DNA of 64,000 nucleotides from Ancistrus triradiatus (Eukaryota; Chordata; Actinopteri; Siluriformes; Loricariidae): positions 208,670 through 272,669 of the forward strand of contig JAJAGP010000879.1 of assembly GCA_025084515.1 (NCBI GenBank), read 5' to 3'. Positions 1 to 10,261 of this stretch are shown here, one piece after another. Positions within the stretch are counted from its first letter, which is position 1; each line of letters begins with the position of its first letter. The position numbers were made by a program, and so were the translations under genes. The notes below the pieces were generated by a model. That model made no database searches, was not told the origin of the DNA, and was given only the letters and a program-made list of their open reading frames with translations.

Positions 1-1040
1 GCTGAACTATAACCATGTATATCACCTACATTACATTGCATACACTTGTAACCATGGATACCACCTCCAGTACATCTCCTAGGCCTGTATACATGGATAA
101 GACCTAAAATAAACAAATAATCACCTAGGCCTATATCCTCCAGTAAATTACACTGTCCTGTAACCATGGATACCACCTCCAGAATATCACCTAGCGCTGA
201 ATCTACAGATACCACCTCCACTATACCATCTACCACCTCATCTGGACCTGTGACCATAGACACTATCTCCAGTATATCATCTAGACCTGTAACCATGGAT
301 ACCACCTCCAGTTAAAGAAAGTGACCTGCAACCATGGATAGCACCTGTAGTATATCACCCAGACCTGTAACCATGGATACCACCTCCAATAAACATATAT
401 CACCTAGTTCTGTGTCCTCCAGTATATCACACTGACCTGTAACCATGGATACCACCTCCAGAATATCACCTAGAGCTGAAACCATGGCTACCACCTCCAC
501 TATACCATCCCACCACCTACCACCTCATCTGGACCTGTGACCATAGACACTATCTCCATTATATCACCTAGACCTGTAACCATGGATACCACCTGTAGTA
601 TATCACCCAGACATGTGACTATGGACAATGCATTCAGTTCAACATTGTAACCATAGATACCACCTCCACTTTATCATCTGGACCTGTCACCATGGATACC
701 ACCTCCAGTGCATCACCTAGACCTGTATCTATGGATACCACCTTCAGTATATCACCTAGACCTGTAACCATGGATACCACCTTCCATATATCACATTGAC
801 TTGTAACCATGAACACTGCATTTAGATTATAACAGTGACTTGTAACCATGGATACCACCTGCAGTATATATCCCAGACCTGTAACCATGGATCCTACCTC
901 CACTATATCATCTGAACCTGTAACCATGGATACCACCTCCACTATATGACCCAGACATGTGACTATGGACGCTACATTCAGTTAATAAGAGTGACTTGTA
1001 ACCATGGATACTACCTCCGGTTAATTACACAATTTCTAAC
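1..1040. repeat. 39-bp minisatellite array
   Basis: About 26 diverged tandem copies of a 39-bp unit whose core reads ACCATGGATACCACCTCCAG followed by a TATATCACCTAGACCTGT-like half. The array runs off the left edge of the window. Because 39 is 13 codons, stretches of the minus strand stay open (312-500, 634-942) and translate as a 13-residue repeat containing EVVSMVTG; this follows from unit length and is not evidence of a gene. Some units carry longer variants with CATTCAG and ATGGAC blocks, suggesting higher-order structure. Confidence 0.9.
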
Positions 1041-1425
1041 TGTGTATGACTCGTGTCTTTAACCACAGATCGCACGGTACAGTCCACCAGCATGTAGGTT
1101 TGATTGAGGTTTCTTACTATTATTTTCACCTTTCTCTCAGACACAAACTCTGTCACACAGAGGTGCCTGACAAGCGATTTGTATCCATCAAAGCTCCACA
1201 GCTTCTCACATCCTGCCTCAGATCTTGGTGTACTTATAAATAACGTGCTCTGTGAAAGGTCAAGCTGTGCTGCACACTCTCACATGTCTGTCGAAAGCGA
1301 CAAAGTTTCTAAAGTGGAACAGAATAACAGGTCTGAAATTCAGTGGCTGGTTTTGTGATGTGACACAAACGTTTGGAGATTAGAACCTCTCTGTGACATC
1401 TTAATACCTGATGCAAATACCTGTA
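1041..1425. other. anonymous sequence, no feature seen
   Basis: Non-repetitive by eye. Short open frames here show no recognisable family and I see no tRNA-like or transposon-end sequence. Confidence 0.5.
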
Positions 1426-2388
1426 CACTCATTGACAAAAAAAAAAATAAAGCATCCATACAGAAATGATAGATTTCTGCAAACTCAGCATGCAGTTCTG
1501 TCTCAGGCAGATACATAAATGATTGCAGGTTAGGTCTGATTAGACACTGGGTCTTGCCACTAGAGGGCGTAAAAGTGAGAGATCGGAGACTTACAGAAAT
1601 TCCTCTATCACACATTAGACCACAGAAGTTACAGCTGGATCTGTAGATCCTGCACACTTGTAGGCTACTGAAGCTGGCATCCCTGCTGGTCCCAAAGAAT
1701 AAATCTGCCAACCAGTCAGGACAAGGAAGCGTAGCAAACTGGAGGAGACATTCCTGGGAAACCCTTCATTGTGGGTGGGCAAGCATTGTCCTGTTGAAAA
1801 ATGCCAGTTGGAAGCCCAATGAAAGGGAACACGTGGATGTCCTGCACATATGGCTGACCTGTTAGTGTCCCTTGTATCATTACTAGGGGTGACTGACTGT
1901 TCCATGCAATGGCTCCTCAGATCATCACACCAGCAGTTTGGGCAGTGTTTCACTTGACAACAAAGGCAGGATTGAAGCTCTCACCACGAGGTCTCTATAC
2001 TTGAACTCGAACATCATCTGATCCCAAACAGAAGCTGGATTCATCACAAAAGATGATACAGTTCCAGTTCATAGCAGTCCAGGATTCTCTGGAAACGAAG
2101 GGTGGCAGTGGCTGGCTGTCAATGGCAGCATACATAATGAGTGCAGTGACAACAAATTTGGCATGTCTAGCGGTTAATGTTCTCACCAAGAGGTACACTA
2201 CCCAAAAGAATGCTCCAAGAGCCATTTTATAGGGAAGCACTTTTATGCCACCTTGTGACAAGGCCTAGTGTCCAATCAGACCACACCTGTAATTATTTAC
2301 ATATCTGCCTGAGAGAATTGCATGATGAGTGTTGAAACAATCCCACATTCCTATCTGGGTGCGTTACTTACTTTTTTGTCAGTGAGTG
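1426..2388 (-). mobile_element. Tc1-A element, rearranged (Tc1/mariner)
   Basis: Flanked by TA at 1424-1425 and 2389-2390, with terminal inverted repeats CACTCANTGACAAAAAA. Minus-strand transposase pieces are visible: a DDE-type first catalytic block (IIFCDESSFCLGSDD, within 1995-2261) and a middle block (WCDDLRSHCMEQSVTPS, within 1615-1953). The frame is interrupted and about 0.4 kb shorter than expected for a Tc1 element. Both ends (1426-1595 and about 2230-2388) carry the same left-end sequence in inverted orientation, so the true right end was replaced by an inverted left end. Inactive. Related to the copies at 9040 and 51200. Confidence 0.85.
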
Positions 2389-2390
2389 TA

Positions 2391-3429
2391 TAAACAACTA
2401 GCAGTTCACTTTCCTTGGAGGTATGATTTTGTGAATCAGTAACCAAACAAAGAAATAAGCAATTTTAGCCTTGTTATCATTTGCTGTCTAACAGTAAGAA
2501 TGAAGAAAGTCTAGACGTTGGCAGCATGATAACTCCTCCTACCGAGTCTGGGATGTCTTTCAAGACAGGTGTGGCGATTCATATTTTAGGCAAGCCGATG
2601 ACCTCCTGAACTTGATTTCACTGTTAACTCTCATTCTGTTTCTCCCTCCCTACATACTGACCCAGCAGGACTTCTGGGACATACCGAGAGACGAGACATT
2701 TTGCTCTGACTGAATAAGTGATGAGAGAAAAAATGCTATGCAACCAGCAATGAAAAAAAAGAGGAATGTTTGCACGCTCGTTTCTGTGTGGAGCACATTT
2801 TTATTGAATGGTTTACCCCGAAGCACAACATTAAAATTTAGATGAAGAAGCACTTTGGAGCGAAACAGTCCTGAATGAGATGTGAAATGTGCTTGTAGTT
2901 GCTAAGTGCTCTTTCTGTTTCCAGCAGCTCACCTTCTGTGATTTCTCTCCAGCTCAATGAAATTATTTAAATGGGATTTAGCTGTGTGTGAGCAACTAAA
3001 ATATCTTCTTCATTTTAACAACTAAACACTGAATCGCATGGACTTTGCAAAATGTATGGTTATATTATGAGCTAGCATATAGGTGCGACAATACATTAGC
3101 GGACGCTAGCTTACTGTAGCTATGCTAAATCTGGAAAGCGCCAAGAAGCAAGCTTGTTTGGTTTATATGAACAGCAGTGTTGCTGATTTGGGGTATTATA
3201 AATAAACAAGAAGAAATGTACATTTAAATTCCATTTGTGTATTAATATATGATGAGCCATAAAAGGAAACCTTTCTACAGAAACATGCTAGCTACATTAG
3301 CATCCTGTACGTCTCTCCTTCTGATGCTCTGTGAATCATTCATACTCTCATTAAGCCATTAACCCAAACTGCACTTTCTGTTTTTCTTTTCATCGTTGTA
3401 ATATTGCATGTCTCTGGCTTTTACTCATT
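2391..3429. other. anonymous sequence
   Basis: AT-rich, without recognisable repeat ends or coding motifs. Open frames here are short and lack family motifs. Confidence 0.5.
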
Positions 3430-3545
3430 ACTTGTGATGCCACTCTGTTGGTTCATGCTTTCATCTCCTCCTGTATGGATGGCTGTAATTTGCTGGTTCC
3501 TGGGATAAAACATCAACAAACCTCAGTCCATTCAATACTCTCTGA
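3430..3545 (+). mobile_element. possible L2-type LINE reverse transcriptase fragment
   Basis: The plus-strand translation HAFISSCMDGCNLLVPGI resembles the HAFISSRLDYCN block found late in L2/CR1-clade reverse transcriptases. A related block (HAFISSRLGYL) is encoded on the minus strand by the LINE at 23655-24540. Only about 35 residues can be followed. Tentative. Confidence 0.4.
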
Positions 3546-4624
3546 CAAGATTGCTCATTTACAACAAAAAATCTGCACACATCGGTCATGGAATCTTCGT
3601 AAAAAGACGAGCAAACCGCGAGTAAATTATGACAAAAAAAGGTTTGGAAATTGCAAAAAAAGACAACATAGTTGACAATGTAAGTCTTTCTCATTTTTAT
3701 AGATACTCTATGTTGAAGTTTCTGTAATAGGTGTTGCGCAATGAGTACTGTTGTGGTTATTCGTTCCGGGACCTTTTCACTTAAAGCCCACTTGCCGGAT
3801 CACGGCTCGCTCAGTGTTTCCTTACCTCAGCTAACCGTTTGGAAAGCAGATCAATTGCACATTGACTGAATGGCAGTTCTTCTAATTTATATACGCAAAA
3901 GCACCATTAGATCATCGTGCCTTAATGCAGTGCCAAAAGTTTCATTTTGGGGGTGTGTACTGTTCACACCACCCAACCTAACGCCTCATACGGTAATTGT
4001 GTTTTATGTTAAGTATGGGATATGCTACATGAGTAATGTACAAATTGGTATTTAATATGATATGCCAAACATCGTTCCTTAAAGATGAATCATTCTTTAC
4101 TGTGAGGATATTTGAAATTGAAATGAAATTTAAGCCAGCAGTGCCTCACATTGGTGTGGTCTTTCTCCCGTGCGGGTGAGAGCTGAGCTTTTAGGCTAAT
4201 TGAAAGTTTCTCTAATTAACAAACTGAATTATTAAACCGAATGTTTGTTCATTGTAATTTCATTGACATTTATTTTTATGCATTAAAGATTATTTAGTCA
4301 GTACTTTAATTCAAGTGCAGTCATGTCTAGTGACACTTTTAGCATCTTTCAGATGTCACAAGTTTGTTCATACAGTATGTACTAACATTTTTGGGACTAT
4401 GAACATTTTCATGAATCTGGCCATTTATGAGAAAAGTGACATGCAAATTCATTCTGCTTGCGTTTCATGAAAGAGGCCTGATGATTGCAAAATTAAAAAG
4501 TACACATAATAATGAAGGCAAAAAGAAACAGGGCCCAGAGTGTGATCACTTCTTAAGATAATGGTGCCCAATGGTGCTGGTATTGGTCGTTATGGAAATG
4601 TGCTGCATGTAAGATCGGGGAAGT
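3546..4624. other. anonymous sequence
   Basis: No recognisable coding or repeat structure beyond short A/T runs. Confidence 0.45.
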
Positions 4625-4735
4625 TTTCCAGCTAGCTGGGACTGAAGAAGTCACTTAGATGAGTGACGAAACGATTCTCCCACAAAAATCTTGTGTCCAG
4701 ATGAACTGATTCAACTTTCTGGAATTTGTTTGAGG
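4625..4735. repeat. interspersed repeat fragment (GACTGAAGAAG...GATGAGTGACGAAACG)
   Basis: Carries a GACTGAAGAAG...GATGAGTGACGAAACG block followed by TGTCCAGATGAACTGATTC. The second half recurs in diverged form near 8155-8180 (TGTCCAAATGAACAGATTC). Sequence of this style is common in teleost retroelement ends, but I cannot name the family. Confidence 0.4.
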
Positions 4736-5325
4736 TTTGTTGGTTGCTAATGTCACATGTGATCCCTTTTGGCTGCATTAGCTTCTGGTTCCTCCCTTGC
4801 TAGCTATGCTGCAATAGCTAATGCTGCCGGTTAGTATCCATGGTTCAAATAAGGTCTTTTAATAGACTCTTAATAATAACTAACTACATATTCTGTTTTC
4901 ACACTAAGATGTCCCTCTGCTTCAGCTCCACCCAAGCTGTTCTTCCATCATCAGCTCCAGACCCACCATACTCAGACAACAGAGGGCAGTAACTCTCTCC
5001 CTCCTCCAGTCGACTAATGAAACCATGCCACCAAAACTGTCCAACCGAGGACATAAGATCCTACAGTCACAGTCTGTGTATCGGACTAAATAACGCTGAT
5101 ATGCACATTTTTATGTCATACTATTCAATATTTCTCTTCTATAGGCTTATACACTATAGCTTTTATATTCTTTTATTATATGTTTCATAATATTTTATTT
5201 TCTTTAAAATGTTTTTAAATATGTTCTCTCTGTTAATATGTAGTTTCTGTTTATTTAAAGTATTATTATGAACTTATTAAATACTTAATTAATCCTCCCA
5301 AGGTTTCTTCCTTATAAGGTTTAGG

Positions 5326-6517
5326 TCAGGTCAAATCAGATTTTTACAATTGAACATTGTCTCAAAGCAGGCTTTCAATTTTAGATAATCTTCTAATATC
5401 TAAGGCTAATCCCAAATTGATCAAGCCTAGGATGACAGTGACAAGGAAAAAACTCCCTAAACGTTATAAGGAAAAAACCTTAGGAGGACCAAGACTCAAA
5501 AAGAGACTTGACCTCCATAGGTAACTTATATACCGTATTTTTCGGACCATAAGGCGCACTTAAAATCCTTTAATTTTCTCAAAAATCGACAGTGCGCCTT
5601 TAAATGCGGTGCATCTAATGTATGAATTAATTCTGGTTGAGCCTTCTGACCTAGAACCGATTGTAGATGTGTTACACGGTGATCTAAATCTGTTCAAAAA
5701 ATGTTTTTAGGCACGGTCTTGGTAAGTACGAAGCTCACGGCCACAGTAGTCAGAAAACACTAGCGGAGTAAGACGGTATGTGCTTCAGCATAGGGTACGT
5801 GCATGCATTCATTTATTTTCGAAAGCGATTTCAAACACAAGGCTATCAGTTAAGCAGTACAACATGGACATAGAGCAGCTGCGAGAGAATTCAACATTAA
5901 CGAATCAATGGTACGGAAGTGGAGGAAGCAAGAAGATGCCCTGCGCCAGGTAAAGACCAAACTGAGTTTCAGACGGAACTTAAGAGTTTTGTTTCATTTC
6001 ATGCGTCTTATAACCCGGTGCGCTTTATGTATGAAAACATACTCGTTAGCAGCCGATCGTTGATATTGCGTCTTATAATCCGGTGCGCTTTATGGTCCGG
6101 AAAATACGGTATGTAATAATTAACTAAGTTATCTAATTAAGTCCATAGTAATAGTTTAAATAAGAAGAAACTAAATAAATGGTAACAGAGACTAACATTC
6201 GAGAGAAAATGAAATATTATGAAGAGTTTACTAAAACAGAGACCGGAGGAGGAAGGGAGTTACTGCCCTCTGTGGTTTGAGTACTGTGGGGTTGGAGCTG
6301 ATGATGGAAGAACAGCTTGGGTGGATCTGAAAAAGATGAGCTCAGAGAAAAAAGAGAAAATGTAGTTAGTTATTGTTAAGAGCACAGAGTCTATGGACAG
6401 ACCATGATTGAACCACTGATACTAACTGTAGCATGACATTCCGGTAGCATTAGCTATAACAGCATAGAAAGAGGAGAATTACAATTTGATCACATCCAAG
6501 AGGGATCACATGAGACA
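5326..6517 (-). repeat. inner Rep-A copy, inverted, holding a pogo element
   Basis: Minus-oriented Rep-A inserted in another Rep-A. It begins with the AGGTCAGGTCAAATCAG tail and TTTACAATTGAACATTGTC, and ends at 6517 with the reverse complement of the TCACATGTGATCCC head. The putative 5-bp target duplication TTAGG lies at 5321-5325 and 6518-6522. Without the 577-bp pogo insertion it is about 615 bp, similar to other copies. Confidence 0.7.
5533..6109 (+). mobile_element. pogo-type Tc1/mariner element, non-autonomous
   Basis: Exactly bounded by TA dinucleotides (5531-5532, 6110-6111) with inverted ends CCGTATTTTTCGGACCATAA / TTATGGTCCGGAAAATACGG. Subterminal GGCGCACTT and CCGGTGCGCTTTATG blocks are repeated in inverted orientation. 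The interior (about 5825-5985) translates to a remnant resembling the N-terminal helix-turn-helix of pogo/Tigger transposases: it includes REFNINESMVRKWRKQEDA-like residues. The catalytic domain is absent, so this is a 577-bp deletion derivative that would have depended on a transposase in trans. Confidence 0.8.
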
Positions 6518-6640
6518 TTAGGGCGTTTCTCCTTGCCACTGTTGCCTTAGGCTTGACCTTATAATTTAGAAGATAATCTCAAATTGTAAAGCTGCTTTGA
6601 GCCAATGCTCCATTGTAAAAAGTCCTATAACAATAATGCA

Positions 6641-7269
6641 TTGACTTACCAGGAATCTTGAGCATGCATCACGACATTCAATAACAGCTCTCCAGGCTTC
6701 CACACAGGGCTGGATAGTGTGCTGTCCCCATTGAGCAATTTAGTCTGTTCTCACCATTCAGCCAGTCTTGGCAATCAAAGTCGTTGACCTGGAACGACAG
6801 GAATCAGAAATACAATAAGAATTTATAATGTTCCATTTTTTGTATGAAGAACTGGATGCCCATGAGCAGTTCACACTGTGCTGCAGAGATAAACCTTTCA
6901 GGACTCAGACTGAAATGTATCAACTATTATCTTACACTTTTGTCATTTTCCTTGCTACACACAGCCCTTTAGACGTTGTGGCATCCTCACCAGATAGTAC
7001 CCCTCCAGACTGGTTGCAATCGCTCTAGATAAGAGCGTCTGCCAAAGGCAATAAAAGTAAACTACTACCCTTACTTTCCACTTGCTTTGTTCATACATCT
7101 CGCTTTTACCAATGTCCATTCAAATGTTACATCAGTCCCCTAACTGCACGTATGAATTCCATTTTTTGGCACCTTACATCTTCTATAGTCAGTCACCGTT
7201 TCACTTCCCTCGCCCTTAATCCCAGTGATAAAGATTTTAATTAGTGGTGCTATATTTACTGAAAGCACC
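6641..7269. other. anonymous sequence with a SINE tail remnant
   Basis: Mostly unremarkable. At about 7018-7055 there is a plus-strand SINE tail (CGCTCTAGATAAGAGCGTCT then GCCAAA), homologous to the L2-like tails of the SINEs elsewhere in the window. The rest shows no structure. Confidence 0.45.
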
Positions 7270-7295
7270 TGTTCTAATTATCTCAAGCATTTCAT

Positions 7296-7332
7296 CCTGC
7301 CGCCCCCACCACCACCACCACAACCTCCATCA

Positions 7333-7368
<36 letters not shown>
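7296..7368. repeat. (CCA)n/(CA)n microsatellite
   Basis: Short CCA trinucleotide run followed by an uninterrupted CA run of about 18 dinucleotides ending at 7368. Confidence 0.95.
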
Positions 7369-7369
<1 letters not shown>

Positions 7370-7769
7370 ATATTAAGTCTTTGTTGCTTGCTGTTTTAAT
7401 TACTTCTGTGGTAAGTAATTGTGCTTTGCAGTACTACCGAGGGGAGGAAGCATCACGCAGCTTGCTAAGGCCAAGTTCAGCCCACTCGTTCTCAGCTTCA
7501 TTTTAATTACGCCATAAAGTACGCAAATGCCCACGGATGCATTTCCAAAACGCCATTCTCCAAACATCGCAGCTATAAAATATATTGCAGTTTGTAATCG
7601 TGTCGAACTGTTAAATTATCACCAAGCTAATTTAATTCAGGACATTGATTTGTAAAGAAACTATGAGTTCATATCCATATGATCTTGTTGAACATTCAAA
7701 AACCCTTACCCTTGTTACTGAGTTGTTCCAGCTCTGAGGAAGATCTATATTATCTTTGGGAACATGACT
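7369..7769. other. anonymous sequence
   Basis: No recognisable feature. Confidence 0.45.
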
Positions 7770-8115
7770 TTCAGGATTTTCTTCCAGTTAGCCATAAGAA
7801 CGTTAGTGTGATCAGGTAAATCAATTACTAATGGCCATCCAGTCTGTCCCAAAGGAAGATGTTTTGGGTTCTCGGGGCTCTGTACAGGTCAGTCAAGTTC
7901 TTCCACACCAAACCATTCCTCCTCCATCGCATTCCTTCTTAATTAAATCATATTCATGATTAAATCACTCCAAAGAATGCCTTTTCACTTCCAGAGTTCA
8001 ATGATAATGTTCTTTATGTCTCTACAGCCAATGGTTGGCAGTGGGTGTTGTCAGGATGAGGTGTGCTGGAGAGCCACATCATTCTGCATAGCTCTTCACT
8101 GACTGTCTTGATGCA
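7770..8115 (-). mobile_element. Tc1-K fragment (Tc1-like)
   Basis: Reads GCCATAAGAACGTTAGTGTG, TCTGTACAGGTCAGTCAAG, TTCTTCCACACCAAACC and AAATCACTCCAAAGAATGCC in order. This is the antisense of a fish Tc1-like transposase of which no other copy is present here. A further piece (GGCCATGGAAATCCACACC) lies at 8914-8990, so the element appears interrupted by SINE and LTR-like DNA. No frame remains open. Family assignment rests on recognition from memory of such elements, not on a search. Confidence 0.5.
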
Positions 8116-8228
8116 TGCTCAATAATCCAGGTAAGAATTTTTTTTTTAAACCTTATGTCCAAATGAACAGATTCAACTTCTGGGCTCTTCTCTCTCTCTT
8201 TTCTTTTTCCACAGCAGGTAGAGCTGTT

Positions 8229-8424
8229 ACATTTACATTAACAGCATTTAGCAAACGCCCTTATCCATTGCGACTTACAATTGATACAGTCTTACAATCC
8301 AAGCAATTGTGGGTTAAGGGTCTTGGTCAAGGACCCAACAGTGGCACCTTGGCAGAAATGGGATTTGACCCCTGGACCTTTTGGTCCATAGTCCAGTACC
8401 TTACCCGCTAGGCTACCACAGTCC
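8229..8424 (-). repeat. SINE S1 (tRNA head, L2-like tail)
   Basis: Minus-oriented copy of the dominant SINE. Read on the minus strand it has a tRNA-like head with an A-box-like TAGCCTAGCGG, a B-box region, the core TGCCACTGTTGGGTCCTTG, and the tail GATAAGGGCGTTTGCTAAAT. Possible target duplication GGTAGAGCTGTT (left) versus GGTAGCTGTT (right). Pol III internal promoter by homology; not a functional tRNA. Confidence 0.85.
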
Positions 8425-8913
8425 AATGGGTAGCTGTTGCTACCCATTGTGCCTGTCCTATAGATACACATATCCTAGTCTCATTGCACATCCAGGGTTT
8501 CTTGGCTCTTGCTCCCTTCTCATGTTCCATGTCTGTTTGGAATTTTTTTGTCTTGCATTTTTCATGTTAGCTTAGCCTCTTTGTGTAGTTCTTCTGTTAG
8601 CATTAGCCTGTTAGCTTATTGTTTGTTTGGTTTGCACCATGTGATAGTGTCATGTTTGTTAGCTGTGTATTGTTAGCACTGTTGCTGGTTTTGGGGATTG
8701 TCTCTATTTGTTCATCTTTGTGTAGTATCATTGAGTTTTCAGTAACTTGTGTGTTGTTTCTTTGTAAGCATTGTAGTTTCAGTGTTTAGCACATGTCCTG
8801 TTGTTAGATTAACTTGTCTGTTAGCACTGTTCACACCATGTGCTCTGTAAATAAAGTACATAATCTTGTACTCGTGTCTGTCTCCCTTGCCCCTTTGTAC
8901 CCGGAAGGTGGCA
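8425..8913 (+). mobile_element. LTR-like segment (solo LTR or LTR fragment)
   Basis: Rich in TTAGC/TAGCC motifs (for example TTAGCATTAGCCTGTTAGC), with an AATAAA at 8849-8854 followed by a GT/CT-rich stretch ending ...GTACCCGGAAGGTGGCA. This arrangement parallels the polyadenylation-R-U5 end of the LTRs at 16529-17356 and 49409-50175. I could not find a convincing TG start or target duplication, so boundaries are approximate. It separates two Tc1-K pieces. Confidence 0.4.
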
Positions 8914-8990
8914 CATGTGGTGAGCTTAGGCCTGGTAGCTTGTTTGGCCATGGAAATCCACACCATGAGGTTGTGCTAATCTTACTTCCC
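8914..8990 (-). mobile_element. Tc1-K fragment, distal piece
   Basis: Contains GGCCATGGAAATCCACACCA and a following GTGCTAATCTTA, resembling the continuation of the fragment at 7770-8115 after the LTR-like insertion. Non-coding now. Confidence 0.4.
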
Positions 8991-9039
8991 AAAGCAATTT
9001 GTAACTCAGCAGTGAATGCTCATGATCTGAGGAGATATA

Positions 9040-9480
9040 ACATAAGCAGTCAGTCACCCTTAGTAGTGATTTGAGGGACACTAAAAGTTCAGCAGTACGT
9101 GCAGGACATCCAGCGGCCAAATGTGTTGCTACTCATGGCAGGGCTTCCAACGGGCATTTTTCAGCAGGATAATCCTCACCCACACACAGCAAGGGTTTCC
9201 CAGGAATGTCTCTGTCAGATTTAAACACTTCCTTTGCCTTCTTGGTTGCCAGATTTATCGTCAATCAAGAATTTATTTGACCAGCTGGGATGCCAGCTTT
9301 GGTAAACTACAAATATGGATGGTCTACAGGGCCAGCTGCAACATGTGTGGGCAAATGTGCCACAGGATACTATATGGATCCTGTATGCCTCCAATGTACA
9401 ACCATATTTCATCTTGTATCCAGGCTAGAGGTGACCTAACAGAGTAACTAGAGCCTCTTTTTCAGTTTTTCCCAGTAAAC
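9040..9480 (+). mobile_element. Tc1-A fragment, C-terminal half of transposase
   Basis: Plus-strand translation gives degenerate Tc1 transposase: a QQDNPHPHTARVSQECL block containing the second catalytic Asp, then LSSIKNLFDQLGCQL, where the third catalytic residue expected in the IE(H/N)LWDQLG context is Lys. Stop codons interrupt the frame. It ends with AACTAGAGCCTCTTT and a tail matching the copy at 51200-52400. Lacks both termini. Confidence 0.8.
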
Positions 9481-10261
9481 TTATCCTAGAGCTATTAAAC
9501 AGTTCCTCGGGTACGAAAGTGCCTAATGTTTTCTAAGAAGAATACAGAAAAAAGTACAGAGCTGTTGAGGGTGTCTGCTAAATGCTGTAAATGTAATTTA
9601 AGAATTTTTATTCATCCATAACGTGGTTTTAGTGGAATTTCTCCACAGTAAAGCTACAACAGTCCCACACTGTTACATATTATTTGTGTGTGTGGTTGTG
9701 TTTTTTTGCACAACTGTGTTGCCAGTTGCAAACAAATCCTTTGAAAATCACCCACCACATGCCCACTAACCACTCACACTCTGGTTGCCCAAGCCAATTA
9801 GAATTGTTTACTTGAAATCCAGACGAAATAGGAGCAAAAGTGTTTATTATTTTCCTCTCATATGACTCATACCTGTTTGAACTCAATTCTGTATATTTTA
9901 TATCAAACCTGAGATTAGTCCAGTCCTTTGTGATTTATATTTCAGTACTTCTTGCTGGAAATCGCTGCATACTGGATAGAATGCCAATCAAATCACAAAA
10001 TTAATGGCGTACAAATTACCCAGTAATTATATTTAACTCCGCTTCCTTCCTGAAATAAGATTTAGGCTCTGTCTCTGTTTGTTGTGGAAGTCTTTTCAGC
10101 ACCCATTTATGGCAAATGGGTTCCTGCTAATTGAATTAACTGCTAATTTAACTGAAGGGATACAATGATTGCTCAGGAAAGTAGTGATAAAATGTTGCTG
10201 CTGGTAACGCTGGATGAATGTCTTTGTTGTATTTATCAAATGCCCGTATCCAAGAGCAGCT
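9481..10261. other. anonymous sequence with a SINE tail remnant
   Basis: A short SINE tail (GGTGTCTGCTAAATGCTG) lies at about 9568-9600. The remainder, including a 68-residue minus frame near 9680-9886, has no recognisable motifs. Confidence 0.45.

Larger units (their letters stand above)
4740..6640 (+). repeat. Rep-A copy, split by a nested inverted Rep-A
   Basis: The outer Rep-A runs about 4749-5325 and resumes at 6523-6636 in the same orientation. Its head (TCACATGTGATCCC, then GCTTCAGCTCCACCCAAGC and AGAGGGCAGTAACTC) and tail (CTTGCCACTG...AAAGCTGCTTTGAG) match the copy at 27120-27640. The break is filled by a second, inverted Rep-A (5326-6517) flanked by TTAGG on both sides. Rep-A tails end in short AAGTC/GACTT reiterations next to a TTTATTTATATAGCGC block, which suggests a LINE-mobilised non-LTR element; the clade is uncertain. 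Confidence 0.75.

Noticed and set aside
7225..7506. 93-residue frame with poly-Pro and His-Thr repeats
   Set aside because: Produced by the CCA/CA microsatellite.
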